The position numbers were made by a program, and so were the translations under genes. From JABIRQ01 sp963583595 (GTDB taxonomy: Bacteria; Pseudomonadota; Alphaproteobacteria; CADEGL01), in the NCBI GenBank assembly GCA_963583595.1, contig CAUZWC010000019.1, positions 1-20,748 on the forward strand: 20,748 nt of DNA, given 5' to 3'. The first letter of the stretch is position 1. Each line of letters begins with the position of its first letter. The notes under the pieces were generated by a model that did not search any database, was not told the origin of the DNA, and saw nothing but the letters and a program-made list of their open reading frames with translations. Positions 7,995-16,750 of the stretch are shown piece after piece.

Positions 7995-8654
7995 GTGGCC
8001 GCCATCGACTTCGACCTCGACGGCACCCTGGTCGACAGTGCGCCGGACCTTCATGCCGCCGCCAACGCGACCCTGGCCGACGAGGGGTTGGAGCCGCTGA
8101 GCCCCGCCACGATCAGATCCTATATCGGCGACGGCATCGACGTGCTGGTCGCCCGCTGCCTCGCCGCATCGGCGAAGGACCCCGCGAAGATCGCGGCCGC
8201 CTCGGCGCATTTCCGCCGCCACTACGCGGAACGGGACCATAGGGGCACGACGATCTATCCGGGCGCGGCCGAGGCACTGGCTCGGTTGAAAGCGTCCGGC
8301 CACCGCCTCGCCGCCTGCACCAACAAGGAGGAGAGTTTCGCGCTCGATATTCTCGCCACGACCGGGTTTCTCGCCAGTCTCGATGCCGTGGTCGGCGGCG
8401 ACACCACAGGGCGCCGCAAGCCGGACGCCGCGCCGCTGCTCGCCTGCGCCCGACTATGCGGGTCGCAGCCGAACGAGACCCTCTATATCGGAGACAGCGA
8501 AATCGATGCCGAAACAGCCCTGGCTGCCGGCGTCGATTTTATCCTTTACGAAGGCGGCTATCGGCGGGAGCCGGGGAGGCCGATCGCGCATCGGGCGGCC
8601 TTTTACGTCTACCCGGACCTGCCGGGCCTGATCACGGTTCTGAACGGAATCTAG
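7995..8654 (+). CDS. gph: HAD-family hydrolase, phosphoglycolate phosphatase-like
   Basis: The protein has 219 residues with all four haloacid dehalogenase motifs. Motif I is DFDLDGTLVDS, with nucleophile Asp7 and acid/base Asp9. Motif II is the Thr in AACTNK. Motif III is the Lys in RRKPDAAPLL. Motif IV is GDSEIDAETA. The helical cap between motifs I and II fits phosphoglycolate phosphatases, which dephosphorylate 2-phosphoglycolate, though related enzymes act on other small phosphates, including phosphonoacetaldehyde. The start is a GTG at 7995, eight bases after the ligase stop, with no clear ribosome site, which suggests coupled translation. The stop codon overlaps the stop of the convergent CoA-transferase gene in a shared CTAG. 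The symbol is a family-level label. Confidence 0.82.
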   Translation: MAAIDFDLDGTLVDSAPDLHAAANATLADEGLEPLSPATIRSYIGDGIDVLVARCLAASAKDPAKIAAASAHFRRHYAERDHRGTTIYPGAAEALARLKASGHRLAACTNKEESFALDILATTGFLASLDAVVGGDTTGRRKPDAAPLLACARLCGSQPNETLYIGDSEIDAETALAAGVDFILYEGGYRREPGRPIAHRAAFYVYPDLPGLITVLNGI

Positions 8655-9421
8655 CCGGCCGCGTGGGCGGCCTTGGTCCGGGCCTGCAGGTCGCGCAGGA
8701 CCTGCAGTTCCTCCTCTGTCGGCGGCGGCGTCTCCACCACCGACTCGGCGAAGGCGACCTGCCAGCCCGTCTCGTCCCGCACGGCCTCGCGCGTCACGCC
8801 CGGATGGAGCGATGTGACGCTGAAGGCCAAGGTCTCGGCGTCCGGCTCCATGATGCAAAGATCGGTGATCAGCTTGGTCGGGCCCTTGGTATCGACGCCG
8901 AAGGCCGCACGGCCCTCGCCGTTCGGGCCATGGCCCAGGGAGGTGATGAAGTCCAACTTCTCGACGAAAACCCGCTTCTGGTGGCGCGCGGTGATGTAGA
9001 TCTCGGCGCAGGAAATGGCGATCTCTGGCGCCCCGCCGCCGCCGGGCAGGCGGACTTTGGGCTTGTGATAATCGCCCACGACCGTGGTGTTGATATTGCC
9101 GTATTTGTCCAACTGGGCGGCGGCCAGGAAGCCGATGGTGATGCGCCCGCCCTGGAGCCAGTAGCGGAACATCTCCGGCACCGCGACGGTGGTCAGGGCC
9201 GTGTCACAGAGTTCGCCATCGCCGATAGACAACGGCAGGACATCGGGCCGTGTGCCGATGGTGCCCGATTCGTAAATCAGGGTGATATCGGGCGCATGGG
9301 TCAGGCGCGCGAGGTTGCAGGCGGCCGAAGGCGCGCCGATTCCGACGAAGCAGACATCGTCGTTGGAGAGCGCGCGGGACGCGGCCACGGTCATCATCTC
9401 GGCGGGTTTGAATTCGGGCAT
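8651..9421 (-). CDS. CoA-transferase subunit B (GctB/IpdB-like)
   Basis: This is the second subunit of a class I CoA-transferase-fold enzyme, about 256 residues from ATG at 9421. Visible family segments are CFVGIGAPSAACNLARLTHAP, the turn IYESGTIGTRP that aligns with the active-site glutamate loop of glutaconate CoA-transferase B, QLDKYGNINTT, and LPGGGGAPEIA. The frame is open 11 codons further upstream, but that part overlaps subunit A. ATG 9421 is only four bases after the subunit A stop and has AAGGGAG upstream, so the two subunits are translationally coupled. Members either move CoA between carboxylic acids or, in the IpdAB branch, hydrolyse a ring in steroid degradation. Sequence alone does not settle which. 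Confidence 0.85.
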   Translation of the reverse strand: MPEFKPAEMMTVAASRALSNDDVCFVGIGAPSAACNLARLTHAPDITLIYESGTIGTRPDVLPLSIGDGELCDTALTTVAVPEMFRYWLQGGRITIGFLAAAQLDKYGNINTTVVGDYHKPKVRLPGGGGAPEIAISCAEIYITARHQKRVFVEKLDFITSLGHGPNGEGRAAFGVDTKGPTKLITDLCIMEPDAETLAFSVTSLHPGVTREAVRDETGWQVAFAESVVETPPPTEEELQVLRDLQARTKAAHAAG

Positions 9422-9425
9422 CAGC

Positions 9426-10274
9426 TTAGACTCCCTTGCCGGCATGGCGGACAAAATCCCCCGGTCCGCCCTTCAGGACATGCTCGTTCATCCAGGCGAG
9501 GAAGCCGTCGCGATCCGCCGCGATAGCGTCCCATTCGGTGTAGAAGGCATTGTCGCGGGGGTAATAGCCGTGGGTGTAGGACGGATGCGCCCCGCCCGGC
9601 ACGACGCAGACATAGTCGACCGTCCAATGGGGCAGAATGCACAGATTGGGATGCAGGCCCCGCAGGTCCTCGACCACCTCCTCGACCGTGACGATGGCCG
9701 CCTTGGCGGCCAGCACCGCCTCCTTCTGGACCCCGACGATACCCTCGATCAGGACATTGCCCTGCTTGTCGGCCTTCTGGGCGTGGATGATCGCGACATC
9801 CGGCTTGAGCGCGGGAACCGCCGCCAATTCCTCGCCCGTGAAGGGGCAGATCACCGATTTTATATTGGGATTGACGCGCTTCAACTCGGCGCCGCGATAG
9901 CCGCGGAAGATGGCGCAGGGCAACCCTGCCGCGCCCGCCTCGTAGGCATTGGCCATGGCAGCATGGGAATGCTCCTCGATCTCGATGGCACGCGGCCAGT
10001 CGTTCTCCACCGCGTCGCGCAGGCGGCGCAGCAGGCCGACCCCGGGATTGCCGGCGAAGGAAAAGATCAGCTTGGAAACGCAGCCCATGCCGATCATCTG
10101 GTCGTAGATCAGGTCCGGCGTCATCCGCATGACCGTCAGATCCTTGCGACCCTGGCGGATCACCTCATGCGCTGCTGCATGGGGAATCAGATGGGTGAAG
10201 CCCTCCATCGCGAGGGACGCGCCGTCCGACACGCAAGCTGCCACGGCCTCGTCGAGGGGCACTATTTTTGCCAT
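9426..10274 (-). CDS. CoA-transferase subunit A (GctA/IpdA-like)
   Basis: This first subunit has 282 residues from ATG at 10274 (MAKIVPLDEAV). Landmarks are the N-terminal EGFTHLIPHAAAHEVIRQG, MTPDLIYDQMIGMGC, the glycine-rich FSFAGNPGVGLLRRL, EEHSHAAMANAYEAGAAGLP, and a HAQKADKQGNV loop. It belongs to the subgroup usually annotated as glutaconate CoA-transferase A or plain CoA-transferase A. Two ATGs lie upstream in frame (10283 and 10313), but 10274 follows AAGGATGAGG and starts where family homology begins. It forms an operon with subunit B and is divergent from the ThDP-enzyme gene across an 88-base gap. That hints at shared control, but a joint pathway is an inference. Confidence 0.85.
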   Translation of the reverse strand: MAKIVPLDEAVAACVSDGASLAMEGFTHLIPHAAAHEVIRQGRKDLTVMRMTPDLIYDQMIGMGCVSKLIFSFAGNPGVGLLRRLRDAVENDWPRAIEIEEHSHAAMANAYEAGAAGLPCAIFRGYRGAELKRVNPNIKSVICPFTGEELAAVPALKPDVAIIHAQKADKQGNVLIEGIVGVQKEAVLAAKAAIVTVEEVVEDLRGLHPNLCILPHWTVDYVCVVPGGAHPSYTHGYYPRDNAFYTEWDAIAADRDGFLAWMNEHVLKGGPGDFVRHAGKGV

Positions 10275-10309
10275 TCGCCTCATCCTTCGCCCATTGATCC
10301 AGCGGCGGA

Positions 10310-10338
10310 ACAATCATGCTAAGAAAGGGAAGGGTCAA
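10310..10338 (-). promoter_or_regulatory. Candidate promoter for the CoA-transferase operon
   Basis: On the minus strand, TTGACC (10333-10338; five of six) and GATTGT (10310-10315; three of six) are 17 bases apart and lie about 36 bases before the subunit A start. On the plus strand a poorer pair, TTGATC (10294-10299) and TGCTAA (10317-10322), overlaps it, so transcription of the two divergent genes could interfere. The calls rest on consensus match only. Confidence 0.3.
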
Positions 10339-10362
10339 GCTACCCATGACGGAGGGGGAGGT

Positions 10363-12021
10363 ATGAACACGATCAAAGGCGGCGATGCGTTCCTGGCGAT
10401 CTTGAAGGACGAGGGCATCACCCATCTGTTCGGCAATCCGGGGACCACCGAATTGCCCCTGATGGACGCGGTCGGCAAGCAGACCGAGATGAAATACGTC
10501 CTGGGCCTGCAGGAATCGATCGTCGTCGCGATGGCCGACGGGTTCAGCCGCGCCTCGGGCCGCCTTTCGGCCTGCAACGTCCATGTGGCGCCCGGTCTCG
10601 GCAACGCGATGGGCTCGATCTACAACGCGAAATTCTCGCGCACGCCGATGATCGTTACCGCCGGCCAGCAGGAGATCGGTCACGGACTCACCGAGCCGCT
10701 GCTCTACGACCCCCTCGTCCCGATGGCCGAACCGCTGGTCAAATGGGCCATCGAAGTGACCCGCCTCGAAGACCTGCCGCGGATCGTGCGCCGGGCCGCC
10801 AAGATCGCGACCACCCCGCCCATGGGGCCCGTCTTCATCTCCCTGCCCGGCGATATCCTCAACGACGAGAAGGGCATCGACCTGGGCCGCCCGACCCGGG
10901 TGGATGCCGCCGGCCGCCCCTCGGATGCTGCCTTGGACCGCCTGGCTACCCGCCTGCTGGCCGCACGCAACCCTGTGATCATCGCGGGAAACGAGGTCGT
11001 GACCTCGGACGCTTTCGCGGAAATCGCAGATTTCGCCGAGGCCCTCGGCGCGCCGGCCTACCAGCAGACCGTGCCCTTCGGCGCCCATTACCCCTCGACC
11101 CATCGCTGTTTCATGGGAACCCTCCCGCGCAACCAGACCCGGGTGCGCGAGATATTGGGCGAGCACGACCTGCTGCTGGTCGCCGGGGCCGATGTGCTGC
11201 GGATGTCGGTCTGGAGTCCGACCGATCCGCTGCCGCCTGAGCTGCCGCTGATCCAGATCGGTTTGGACGACTGGGAACTCGGAAAGAACTATTCGGCCGA
11301 GATCGCCCTGCGCGCGGATCTCAAGGAGACGCTGAACGCCCTCACCCCGCTTCTCCAGGAGAAGGGCGGCGCGACCCATGCCCGGGTGGCCGGTGCCCGC
11401 GTCCAGGCCATCGAGGCGAAAAATTGGAGCGTCAAGCGCGTCTCGCGCCAGGAGGAGATTCAGGCCCTGGCCAGCCAAACCCCGATCGCGCCCGAATGGC
11501 TGATGTTGCAGATCGCCGAAGCGATCCCAGCGGATGCGGTGGTGGTCGAGGAGGGCTTGAGCAGCACCACCTCCCTCCTCCAGTTCCTGCCCTACCGGGA
11601 CCGCTACGGCTATCACGCCTTCGCCAGCGGCGGCATCGGCTGGGCCATGGCGGCGAGCGCGGGCATCCAGATCGCCCGGCCGGAACGCCCGCTAGTCGCC
11701 GTGATCGGCGACGGCAGCGCCCTGTTCTCGATCCAGGCCCTGTGGACAGCGGCGCATCTCGACCTGCCGATCACCTATGTCATTCCCAACAACCGCGGCT
11801 ATCGCATCCTCAAGCAGCGCCTGCTCAGCTTCCACGGCAACACGAACTACGTGGGCATGGACCTGATGGATCCAGAGATCGATTTCGTCGGTCTCGCCAA
11901 ATCCCTGGGGGTCGAAGCGGAGCGCATCACCGATCCCGCCGCCATTCGGCCCGCCATCGAGGCCTCCGTGGCGGCCGGCAAGCCGCGCCTGCTGGACGTC
12001 GCGGTGGACCGCGCCGTTTAG
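10363..12021 (+). CDS. ThDP-dependent decarboxylase, benzoylformate decarboxylase-like
   Basis: The 552-residue cytoplasmic enzyme has the three-domain ThDP fold. The cofactor-activating Glu51 is in GLQES. The diphosphate/Mg motif runs from GDGSALFS (449-456) to the NN at 476-477. Similarity is best to benzoylformate decarboxylase, which turns a 2-oxo acid into an aldehyde and CO2. Equivalents of its catalytic histidines are His74 (NVHVAPGLGNAMG) and His247 (PSTHRCF). The catalytic serine after GNPG is Thr28 here, so specificity may differ. Acetolactate synthase is less likely, because both His positions fit benzoylformate decarboxylase. The start at ATG 10363 follows an unusually purine-rich GGAGGGGGAGGT. 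The frame is open further upstream but antisense to the CoA-transferase gene. The family-level call is firm; the substrate is unknown. Confidence 0.85.
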   Translation: MNTIKGGDAFLAILKDEGITHLFGNPGTTELPLMDAVGKQTEMKYVLGLQESIVVAMADGFSRASGRLSACNVHVAPGLGNAMGSIYNAKFSRTPMIVTAGQQEIGHGLTEPLLYDPLVPMAEPLVKWAIEVTRLEDLPRIVRRAAKIATTPPMGPVFISLPGDILNDEKGIDLGRPTRVDAAGRPSDAALDRLATRLLAARNPVIIAGNEVVTSDAFAEIADFAEALGAPAYQQTVPFGAHYPSTHRCFMGTLPRNQTRVREILGEHDLLLVAGADVLRMSVWSPTDPLPPELPLIQIGLDDWELGKNYSAEIALRADLKETLNALTPLLQEKGGATHARVAGARVQAIEAKNWSVKRVSRQEEIQALASQTPIAPEWLMLQIAEAIPADAVVVEEGLSSTTSLLQFLPYRDRYGYHAFASGGIGWAMAASAGIQIARPERPLVAVIGDGSALFSIQALWTAAHLDLPITYVIPNNRGYRILKQRLLSFHGNTNYVGMDLMDPEIDFVGLAKSLGVEAERITDPAAIRPAIEASVAAGKPRLLDVAVDRAV

Positions 12022-12053
12022 CAGGCTGCCGAAACAGGAATGCCGTGCCGATC

Positions 12054-12105
12054 ATCCTTCGAGACGCTCGCTGGCGCGAGTTCCTCAGGATGAGAGGGCC
12101 CTCTC
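12054..12105. repeat. Palindromic intergenic repeat, copy 2 (inverted relative to copy 1)
   Basis: Bases 12054-12093 read ATCCTTCGAGACGCTCGC and onward, matching the reverse complement of 4338-4375 at most positions. The internal stem CTCGC (12067-12071) with GCGAG (12076-12080) has a TGGC loop. The element runs into a perfect 14-base palindrome, GAGAGGGCCCTCTC (12092-12105). Further on, TTCTCGACAGCCTGTCAGCGG looks like a worn copy of the other end of copy 1. Like copy 1, it lies between the 3' ends of convergent genes and may terminate both. Confidence 0.7.
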
Positions 12106-12172
12106 GACGCGTCTGTTCGCCTTTCTCGACAGCCTGTCAGCGGGCTTCGAGAATGCGCATCTTCGGCGTCGC

Positions 12173-13606
12173 TCAGCGGACGATGTCGAGGTTCGTGACC
12201 TGCGCCCCGACGGCGCTGTACAGATCGGCAATGCCCAAACTGACCGCCGCTTCCGCCTCGGCCAGATCCTGCCGGTTGTCCAGAAAGGTCCGCTGCGCAT
12301 CCAATACATCCAGGAACCCGGTCAGGCCCTGGGTGTAAAGCTGCTCCGCCTGGGTCGCGGCGCGCGCACTGGCATCGGCGGCGGCCTGCAGGTCGTCGCG
12401 GCGGTCCCGGGCAGCGACTAGATTCGCCAGGGCCACCTCGACCTCGCCGAGCGCATCGAGAAGTATCGCACGATAGAGGAGCAGCGCTTCCTGCGACCGT
12501 GCCTCGGCGGCGGCCACCTGGGCCCGCCGCCCGCCCGCATCGAACAGCGGAATATCGAGGCCGAGCGCCAGGGTCGCGATCAACGATTCGATCACCTCGC
12601 CCGAGCCCAGCCCGCTGATCGCCCAGGTCAGATTGCCCGGAATGCTCAGCATCGGATAAAGCTCCGCTTCGGCGACCCCGATCTCGGCCGTGGCCCGCGC
12701 CAGAACGGCCTCCGAGGCCTGCACGTCAGGCCGCGCGCGCAACAGATCGCGCGGCAAGCCGAGAGGCGGCCCGCCCTGGTACCGGGGGATATCGGCTGCC
12801 GCCGCGATTTCCTGGGTGCCGGGCTGGCGCCCGGTCAGCACCGCCAGAGCCGAACGGGCGGTCGCGAGGTTCTGGCGCAAGGGTCCGCGCAAGGCCTGGG
12901 TCGCAGAAACCTGGGCCTCGGCCCGGCTGACATCGAGTTGCGAGGCCAGGCCCGCCTGATAGCGCCGGCTCACCAGATCGAGGGTCTGGCGCTGCAGGCC
13001 GAGCGAATCCTCGATCAGCTCGAGCTGCCTTTCGTCGCGGCGCATTTCCAAATAGCGCCGGACAACATCGGCGACCGTCGTGCGCGCCAGATCGTCGCGC
13101 AGCAGGCCACGCGCGCGCAATTCCGCCTCGGCCGCTTCGATGCCGCGCTGCTGACCGCCGAACAGGTCCGGCACCCAAGAGAAAAGCAGCCCTGCCTCGG
13201 CCGCGCCTTCGAGGCTGCTGCCGGTGTCATTGCCGTTTCTGGTGTTGCTCGCCCGGTCGGACCGGCGCTCCCTATCGAAGACGCGCTCGCCTTCGATGCT
13301 GGACCCAATGTCCAGGGTCGGACCGCCGACCGCGTCCGCCTCGCCGACCAAGGCGCGCGCCTCGCGCAGGCGCGCCTCCGCGGCCGCAATATCCAAATTG
13401 TCGGCCAGGGCCTGCGCGACCAGAGTGTCGAGCCCCGGATCGCCGTAACCACGCCACCATTGCGCCGTTTCCGCCGTGCCGGCCGGCACGGCCGCCGGCT
13501 GGCTATAGGCTGCCGGCGTCTCGATCTCGGGGGCTTGGTAATCCGGCCCGGCCGTGAGGATGCATCCCGCCAGCACGAGGCTGCACGCAACCGCCAGCCA
13601 CCTCAT
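12173..13606 (-). CDS. RND efflux outer membrane factor, NodT-family lipoprotein
   Basis: The 477-residue protein begins with a lipoprotein signal peptide whose lipobox is LAGC, with Cys15 as the lipidated residue. It has the two tandem alpha-helical repeats of TolC-like outer membrane factors, including long amphipathic stretches such as NLDIAAAEARLREARALVGEA and TQAEQLYTQGLTGFLDVLDAQ (both helical barrel segments), and an RPDVQASEAVLARA segment typical of the NodT group. Such proteins form the outer membrane and periplasmic channel of tripartite pumps. It is the last gene of the adaptor-pump-channel operon, and its ATG overlaps the pump stop codon by four bases (ATGA), so translation is probably coupled. 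Its exported substrates would be those of the pump. Confidence 0.92.
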   Translation of the reverse strand: MRWLAVACSLVLAGCILTAGPDYQAPEIETPAAYSQPAAVPAGTAETAQWWRGYGDPGLDTLVAQALADNLDIAAAEARLREARALVGEADAVGGPTLDIGSSIEGERVFDRERRSDRASNTRNGNDTGSSLEGAAEAGLLFSWVPDLFGGQQRGIEAAEAELRARGLLRDDLARTTVADVVRRYLEMRRDERQLELIEDSLGLQRQTLDLVSRRYQAGLASQLDVSRAEAQVSATQALRGPLRQNLATARSALAVLTGRQPGTQEIAAAADIPRYQGGPPLGLPRDLLRARPDVQASEAVLARATAEIGVAEAELYPMLSIPGNLTWAISGLGSGEVIESLIATLALGLDIPLFDAGGRRAQVAAAEARSQEALLLYRAILLDALGEVEVALANLVAARDRRDDLQAAADASARAATQAEQLYTQGLTGFLDVLDAQRTFLDNRQDLAEAEAAVSLGIADLYSAVGAQVTNLDIVR

Positions 13607-16600
13607 TCGGCCGTTCTTTCGATCGCGCTGTCCGCGATCTTTTCCGCATCGCGCAGTTCCGTTTCCAGGCGCGTGCCCTCTGCGGCGCGGGCCCGGGCGA
13701 AGCGCGCCAGGCCGAGATAGGCGACCGGCGTCAGATAGAGGGTGAAGATCGCCGCCAGACCCAGCCCGCCAAAGACCACCCAGCCGATCGCCGCGCGCGC
13801 CTCGGCGCCCGGTCCGCCGCTGAGAATCAGCGGCAAACCGCCCATCACGGTCGAGATCATGGTCATGACGATCGGCCGCAGGCGGACCTTGGCCGCGGTG
13901 GCGACGGCGTCCCGGACGCTGAAGCCGCGATCGCGCAGCTGATCCGCGAATTCCACGACCAGAATACCATTCTTGGCCATCAGCCCGATCAACATGACGA
14001 GCCCGATCTGCGAATAGATGTTCACGGAGGTTCCGGTTACGAAGAGCGCCATGACCGCCGCCGCGATCCCGAAGGGAACGGTGGTCATGACGACCGCCGC
14101 CGAGGTCAGACTTTCGAACTGGGCGGTCAGGACCAGAAAGACCACGACCAGCGCGATGACATAGGTCATCGCCACCTGGCGGGAGGTTTCGTCCAGCGCC
14201 TCGGCCTCGCCCATCAGGATCATGTCGATATCCGAGGGCAGGACCCGTTCGGCAAGCCCCTGCAGGTCATCGGCGCCGCTGCGCAAGGGATAACCGGGCT
14301 CCATATCCGAATCCACCTCGATGGCCCGGCGCTGGCGATGGCGGTCCAGTTCGGCGGCCACGCCTTCCTCGGTGAGGGTAGCGACGCTGGACAGCGGGAC
14401 GAGGGCCCCGCTGTCGCTTCGAACATAGAGGTTCGTCAGATCCGAGGGATCGTCGATCGCACCGACCGCCGCCTCGAGAAGAATTGGGATGGCCTCATCC
14501 GCGACGTTCAGGTCCGCGATCTGGTCGCCATCGACCATGGCCCGCAAGGTCGCTGACAAATCGTCGAGCGGCAGGCCGAGATCGGCGGCGCGCTGCCGGT
14601 CGATGCGGACCGAGAGCTGAGGCTGGGTCGGCTGATAGGAAATGTCCGGATTGCTGAGACTGGGCAGCTCGTCCTCGATCCCGCGCGCGAAGTCCTTGGC
14701 CACCTGAAAAAGGCGCGTGTAATCGCTGCCCAGAAGCGCCACGTCGATCCCGCCGCCCACGCTCCATAGATTCAGGCTGTTCGTGCCATAGGCGTTGACC
14801 CGCGCGCCGGGAATTTCAGCCAAGGGACCGCGCAGTTCCGCAAGGATTTCCTGCTGGCTGCGCGACCTGTCACTCCATGGCGTGAGAGGGGCGATGACCG
14901 AGACGCGGTTCAGATCCCAGCGGCCGACGATGGTCAGAACGCTCGCAATCTCGCCCCGGTCGACGAAGGGCTGCAGGATCGCCTCGATCCGGTCGGCCTG
15001 ACGCGCCGAATAACCGAGGCCGACTCCGTCCGGTCCCGTGGCGAGAACATAGATGACGCCGCGATCCTCCGGAGGCAGCAGTTCTTCGTCCAGGGTCTGG
15101 AAGGTGAGCCAAGCCAATCCGGCAAAGGCAAGGGCGACGGCAAGGGCCACCAACGGCGCATCGAGAGCGGCGGAAAGCGAGCGTTCATAGGCCCGGGCCA
15201 GACGGGTTCCAAGCGCGGCCAGGGGGCCCGGATAGCGAACCGGCCCTTCCGGCAGGCGGGCGGCGAGAACGGGGACGAGGGACAGCGCCACGAAAGAGGA
15301 AATCCCGACGGCGAATGCCAGCACGAAGCCGAACTCGCGAAAGAGCCTGCCGGCGGTGCTGGGCAGGAAGGAGATCGGCACAAAAACCGAGATCAACGCT
15401 GCTGTGGTCGCAACCACAGCGAAGAAGACCTGGCGGGTGCCGAGCACCACCGCCGCGCGGCTGCCCAGGCCCTGCGCCTTGCGCCGCTGGATATTCTCGA
15501 GCACGACGATGGAATCGTCGACGATCATCCCGGTCGCCAGGACCATCGCGAGCAAGGTCAGCAGGTTGATGGAGAAGCCGAGCAGCCAGATGGCCGAGAT
15601 CGTGCCGATCAACGCGATGGGAATCGCCACTGTCGGCACCAGGGTCGCCCGCAGAGAGCCGATGAAGAGCCAGATCGTGCCGATCACGATGAGCACGGCG
15701 ATGGCGAGAGTGATCAGAACCTCTCGCACGGAGCCACGGATGAAGACGGCATCGTCCGCCGTGACCACCAGATGCACGTCCTCGAAGCGCGTGTTCAGAC
15801 TCTCGACCGCTTCGATCACCCCATCCGAAATACTGACGGTGTTTGATCGCGCCTGGCGGACGATGCCCAGGCCGATCACCGGTCGTCCGTCCAGGCGGAC
15901 ATAGGATTCGGCATCTTCCGGCCCGAACCGGACCTGGGCGACATCCCGGATCTTGACGGTGCCGCGGATTGTCAGGCCGGCGATTTCTTCCACCGTCACC
16001 GCGGTGGCATCCGCCCGCACGATCAATTCCTGGTCGTCCGAACCGAAGCTGCCAGCGGGCACGTCGAAGGGCGCCTTCTCCAGGACGTCCGCGACATCCG
16101 TGACGGAAAGGCCGTAGGCGGTCAGGCGCAGAGGGTCCACCACCACGCGCAAGAGCCTTTGCCGGTCGCCGAACAGGTTCACATCGGCCACGCCGTCGAC
16201 CGAAATCAACTCAGGCACGATGTCCTTCTCGACGACCCGGGTCAGTTCCTCCGCGCTCAAGGAGTCGCTATAGGCCGCGAGGCGGACCACCGGCTCGGAA
16301 TCCGCGTCGGCCTTGACGACGGTCAGTTGCTCGACCCTCTCGGGCAATTCCCGCTCGACCCGGCTGACCGCCTCGCGCACATCGGAGGCAGCCGAATCGA
16401 GATCCGCTCCGGGCGAGAACTCGACCCGGATCCGGAAATTGTTCTCTTCGCTGGAAGACCGGATCGACTTGACCCCGGAGACCCGCGCCACCGCGCCTTC
16501 CACGATGGAAGTGACTTCGGTGTCCATGGTTTCGGGCGAAGCGCCGGGAAAATCGCCGCGCACGGTGACAATGGGCCGGTCCACATCCGGCAGTTCGCGC

Positions 16601-16713
16601 ACCTCGACGCCGAATATGGCGGCGAATCCCGCCAAGGCGATCAGCAGATTCAGGACGAGGATCAGCAGGGGCCGTCGAATGGCCAGCGATGGCAGATCGC
16701 CGCCGCCTAACAT
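13603..16713 (-). CDS. RND efflux pump inner membrane permease (HAE-1/AcrB type)
   Basis: The protein has 1036 residues, the standard size of an AcrB-like proton antiporter. Twelve transmembrane helices are arranged as one N-terminal helix, a large periplasmic domain, then six more, repeated. The proton-relay Asp pair is at 399-400 (GMIVDDSIVVLEN) and the partner Lys914 is in LMAKNG, both as in AcrB (Asp407/408, Lys940). The motif GxxVDDxIVVxEN and the absence of metal-site residues of the CusA kind favour organic substrates over metal ions. The frame is open to 16902, but this would run into the adaptor gene. ATG 16713 gives the normal N-terminus (LAIRRPLLILVLNLL), with a weak ribosome site and a 37-base gap after the adaptor stop. 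The substrate cannot be predicted. Confidence 0.93.
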   Translation of the reverse strand: MLGGGDLPSLAIRRPLLILVLNLLIALAGFAAIFGVEVRELPDVDRPIVTVRGDFPGASPETMDTEVTSIVEGAVARVSGVKSIRSSSEENNFRIRVEFSPGADLDSAASDVREAVSRVERELPERVEQLTVVKADADSEPVVRLAAYSDSLSAEELTRVVEKDIVPELISVDGVADVNLFGDRQRLLRVVVDPLRLTAYGLSVTDVADVLEKAPFDVPAGSFGSDDQELIVRADATAVTVEEIAGLTIRGTVKIRDVAQVRFGPEDAESYVRLDGRPVIGLGIVRQARSNTVSISDGVIEAVESLNTRFEDVHLVVTADDAVFIRGSVREVLITLAIAVLIVIGTIWLFIGSLRATLVPTVAIPIALIGTISAIWLLGFSINLLTLLAMVLATGMIVDDSIVVLENIQRRKAQGLGSRAAVVLGTRQVFFAVVATTAALISVFVPISFLPSTAGRLFREFGFVLAFAVGISSFVALSLVPVLAARLPEGPVRYPGPLAALGTRLARAYERSLSAALDAPLVALAVALAFAGLAWLTFQTLDEELLPPEDRGVIYVLATGPDGVGLGYSARQADRIEAILQPFVDRGEIASVLTIVGRWDLNRVSVIAPLTPWSDRSRSQQEILAELRGPLAEIPGARVNAYGTNSLNLWSVGGGIDVALLGSDYTRLFQVAKDFARGIEDELPSLSNPDISYQPTQPQLSVRIDRQRAADLGLPLDDLSATLRAMVDGDQIADLNVADEAIPILLEAAVGAIDDPSDLTNLYVRSDSGALVPLSSVATLTEEGVAAELDRHRQRRAIEVDSDMEPGYPLRSGADDLQGLAERVLPSDIDMILMGEAEALDETSRQVAMTYVIALVVVFLVLTAQFESLTSAAVVMTTVPFGIAAAVMALFVTGTSVNIYSQIGLVMLIGLMAKNGILVVEFADQLRDRGFSVRDAVATAAKVRLRPIVMTMISTVMGGLPLILSGGPGAEARAAIGWVVFGGLGLAAIFTLYLTPVAYLGLARFARARAAEGTRLETELRDAEKIADSAIERTAE

Positions 16714-16750
16714 GGGACCGGTTTCCGGCTTGGGAATAGCCGCCGTCGGC

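Noticed and set aside
10165..11616. 483-residue minus-strand open frame
   Set aside because: It is a shadow of the ThDP decarboxylase gene and runs across the divergent promoter region. It has no recognisable motif.
10363..12021. ThDP enzyme as the phosphonopyruvate decarboxylase partner of pepM
   Set aside because: Those enzymes are about 380 residues and of different layout. This one is 552 residues with benzoylformate decarboxylase histidines, and lies nearly 10 kb away on the other strand.
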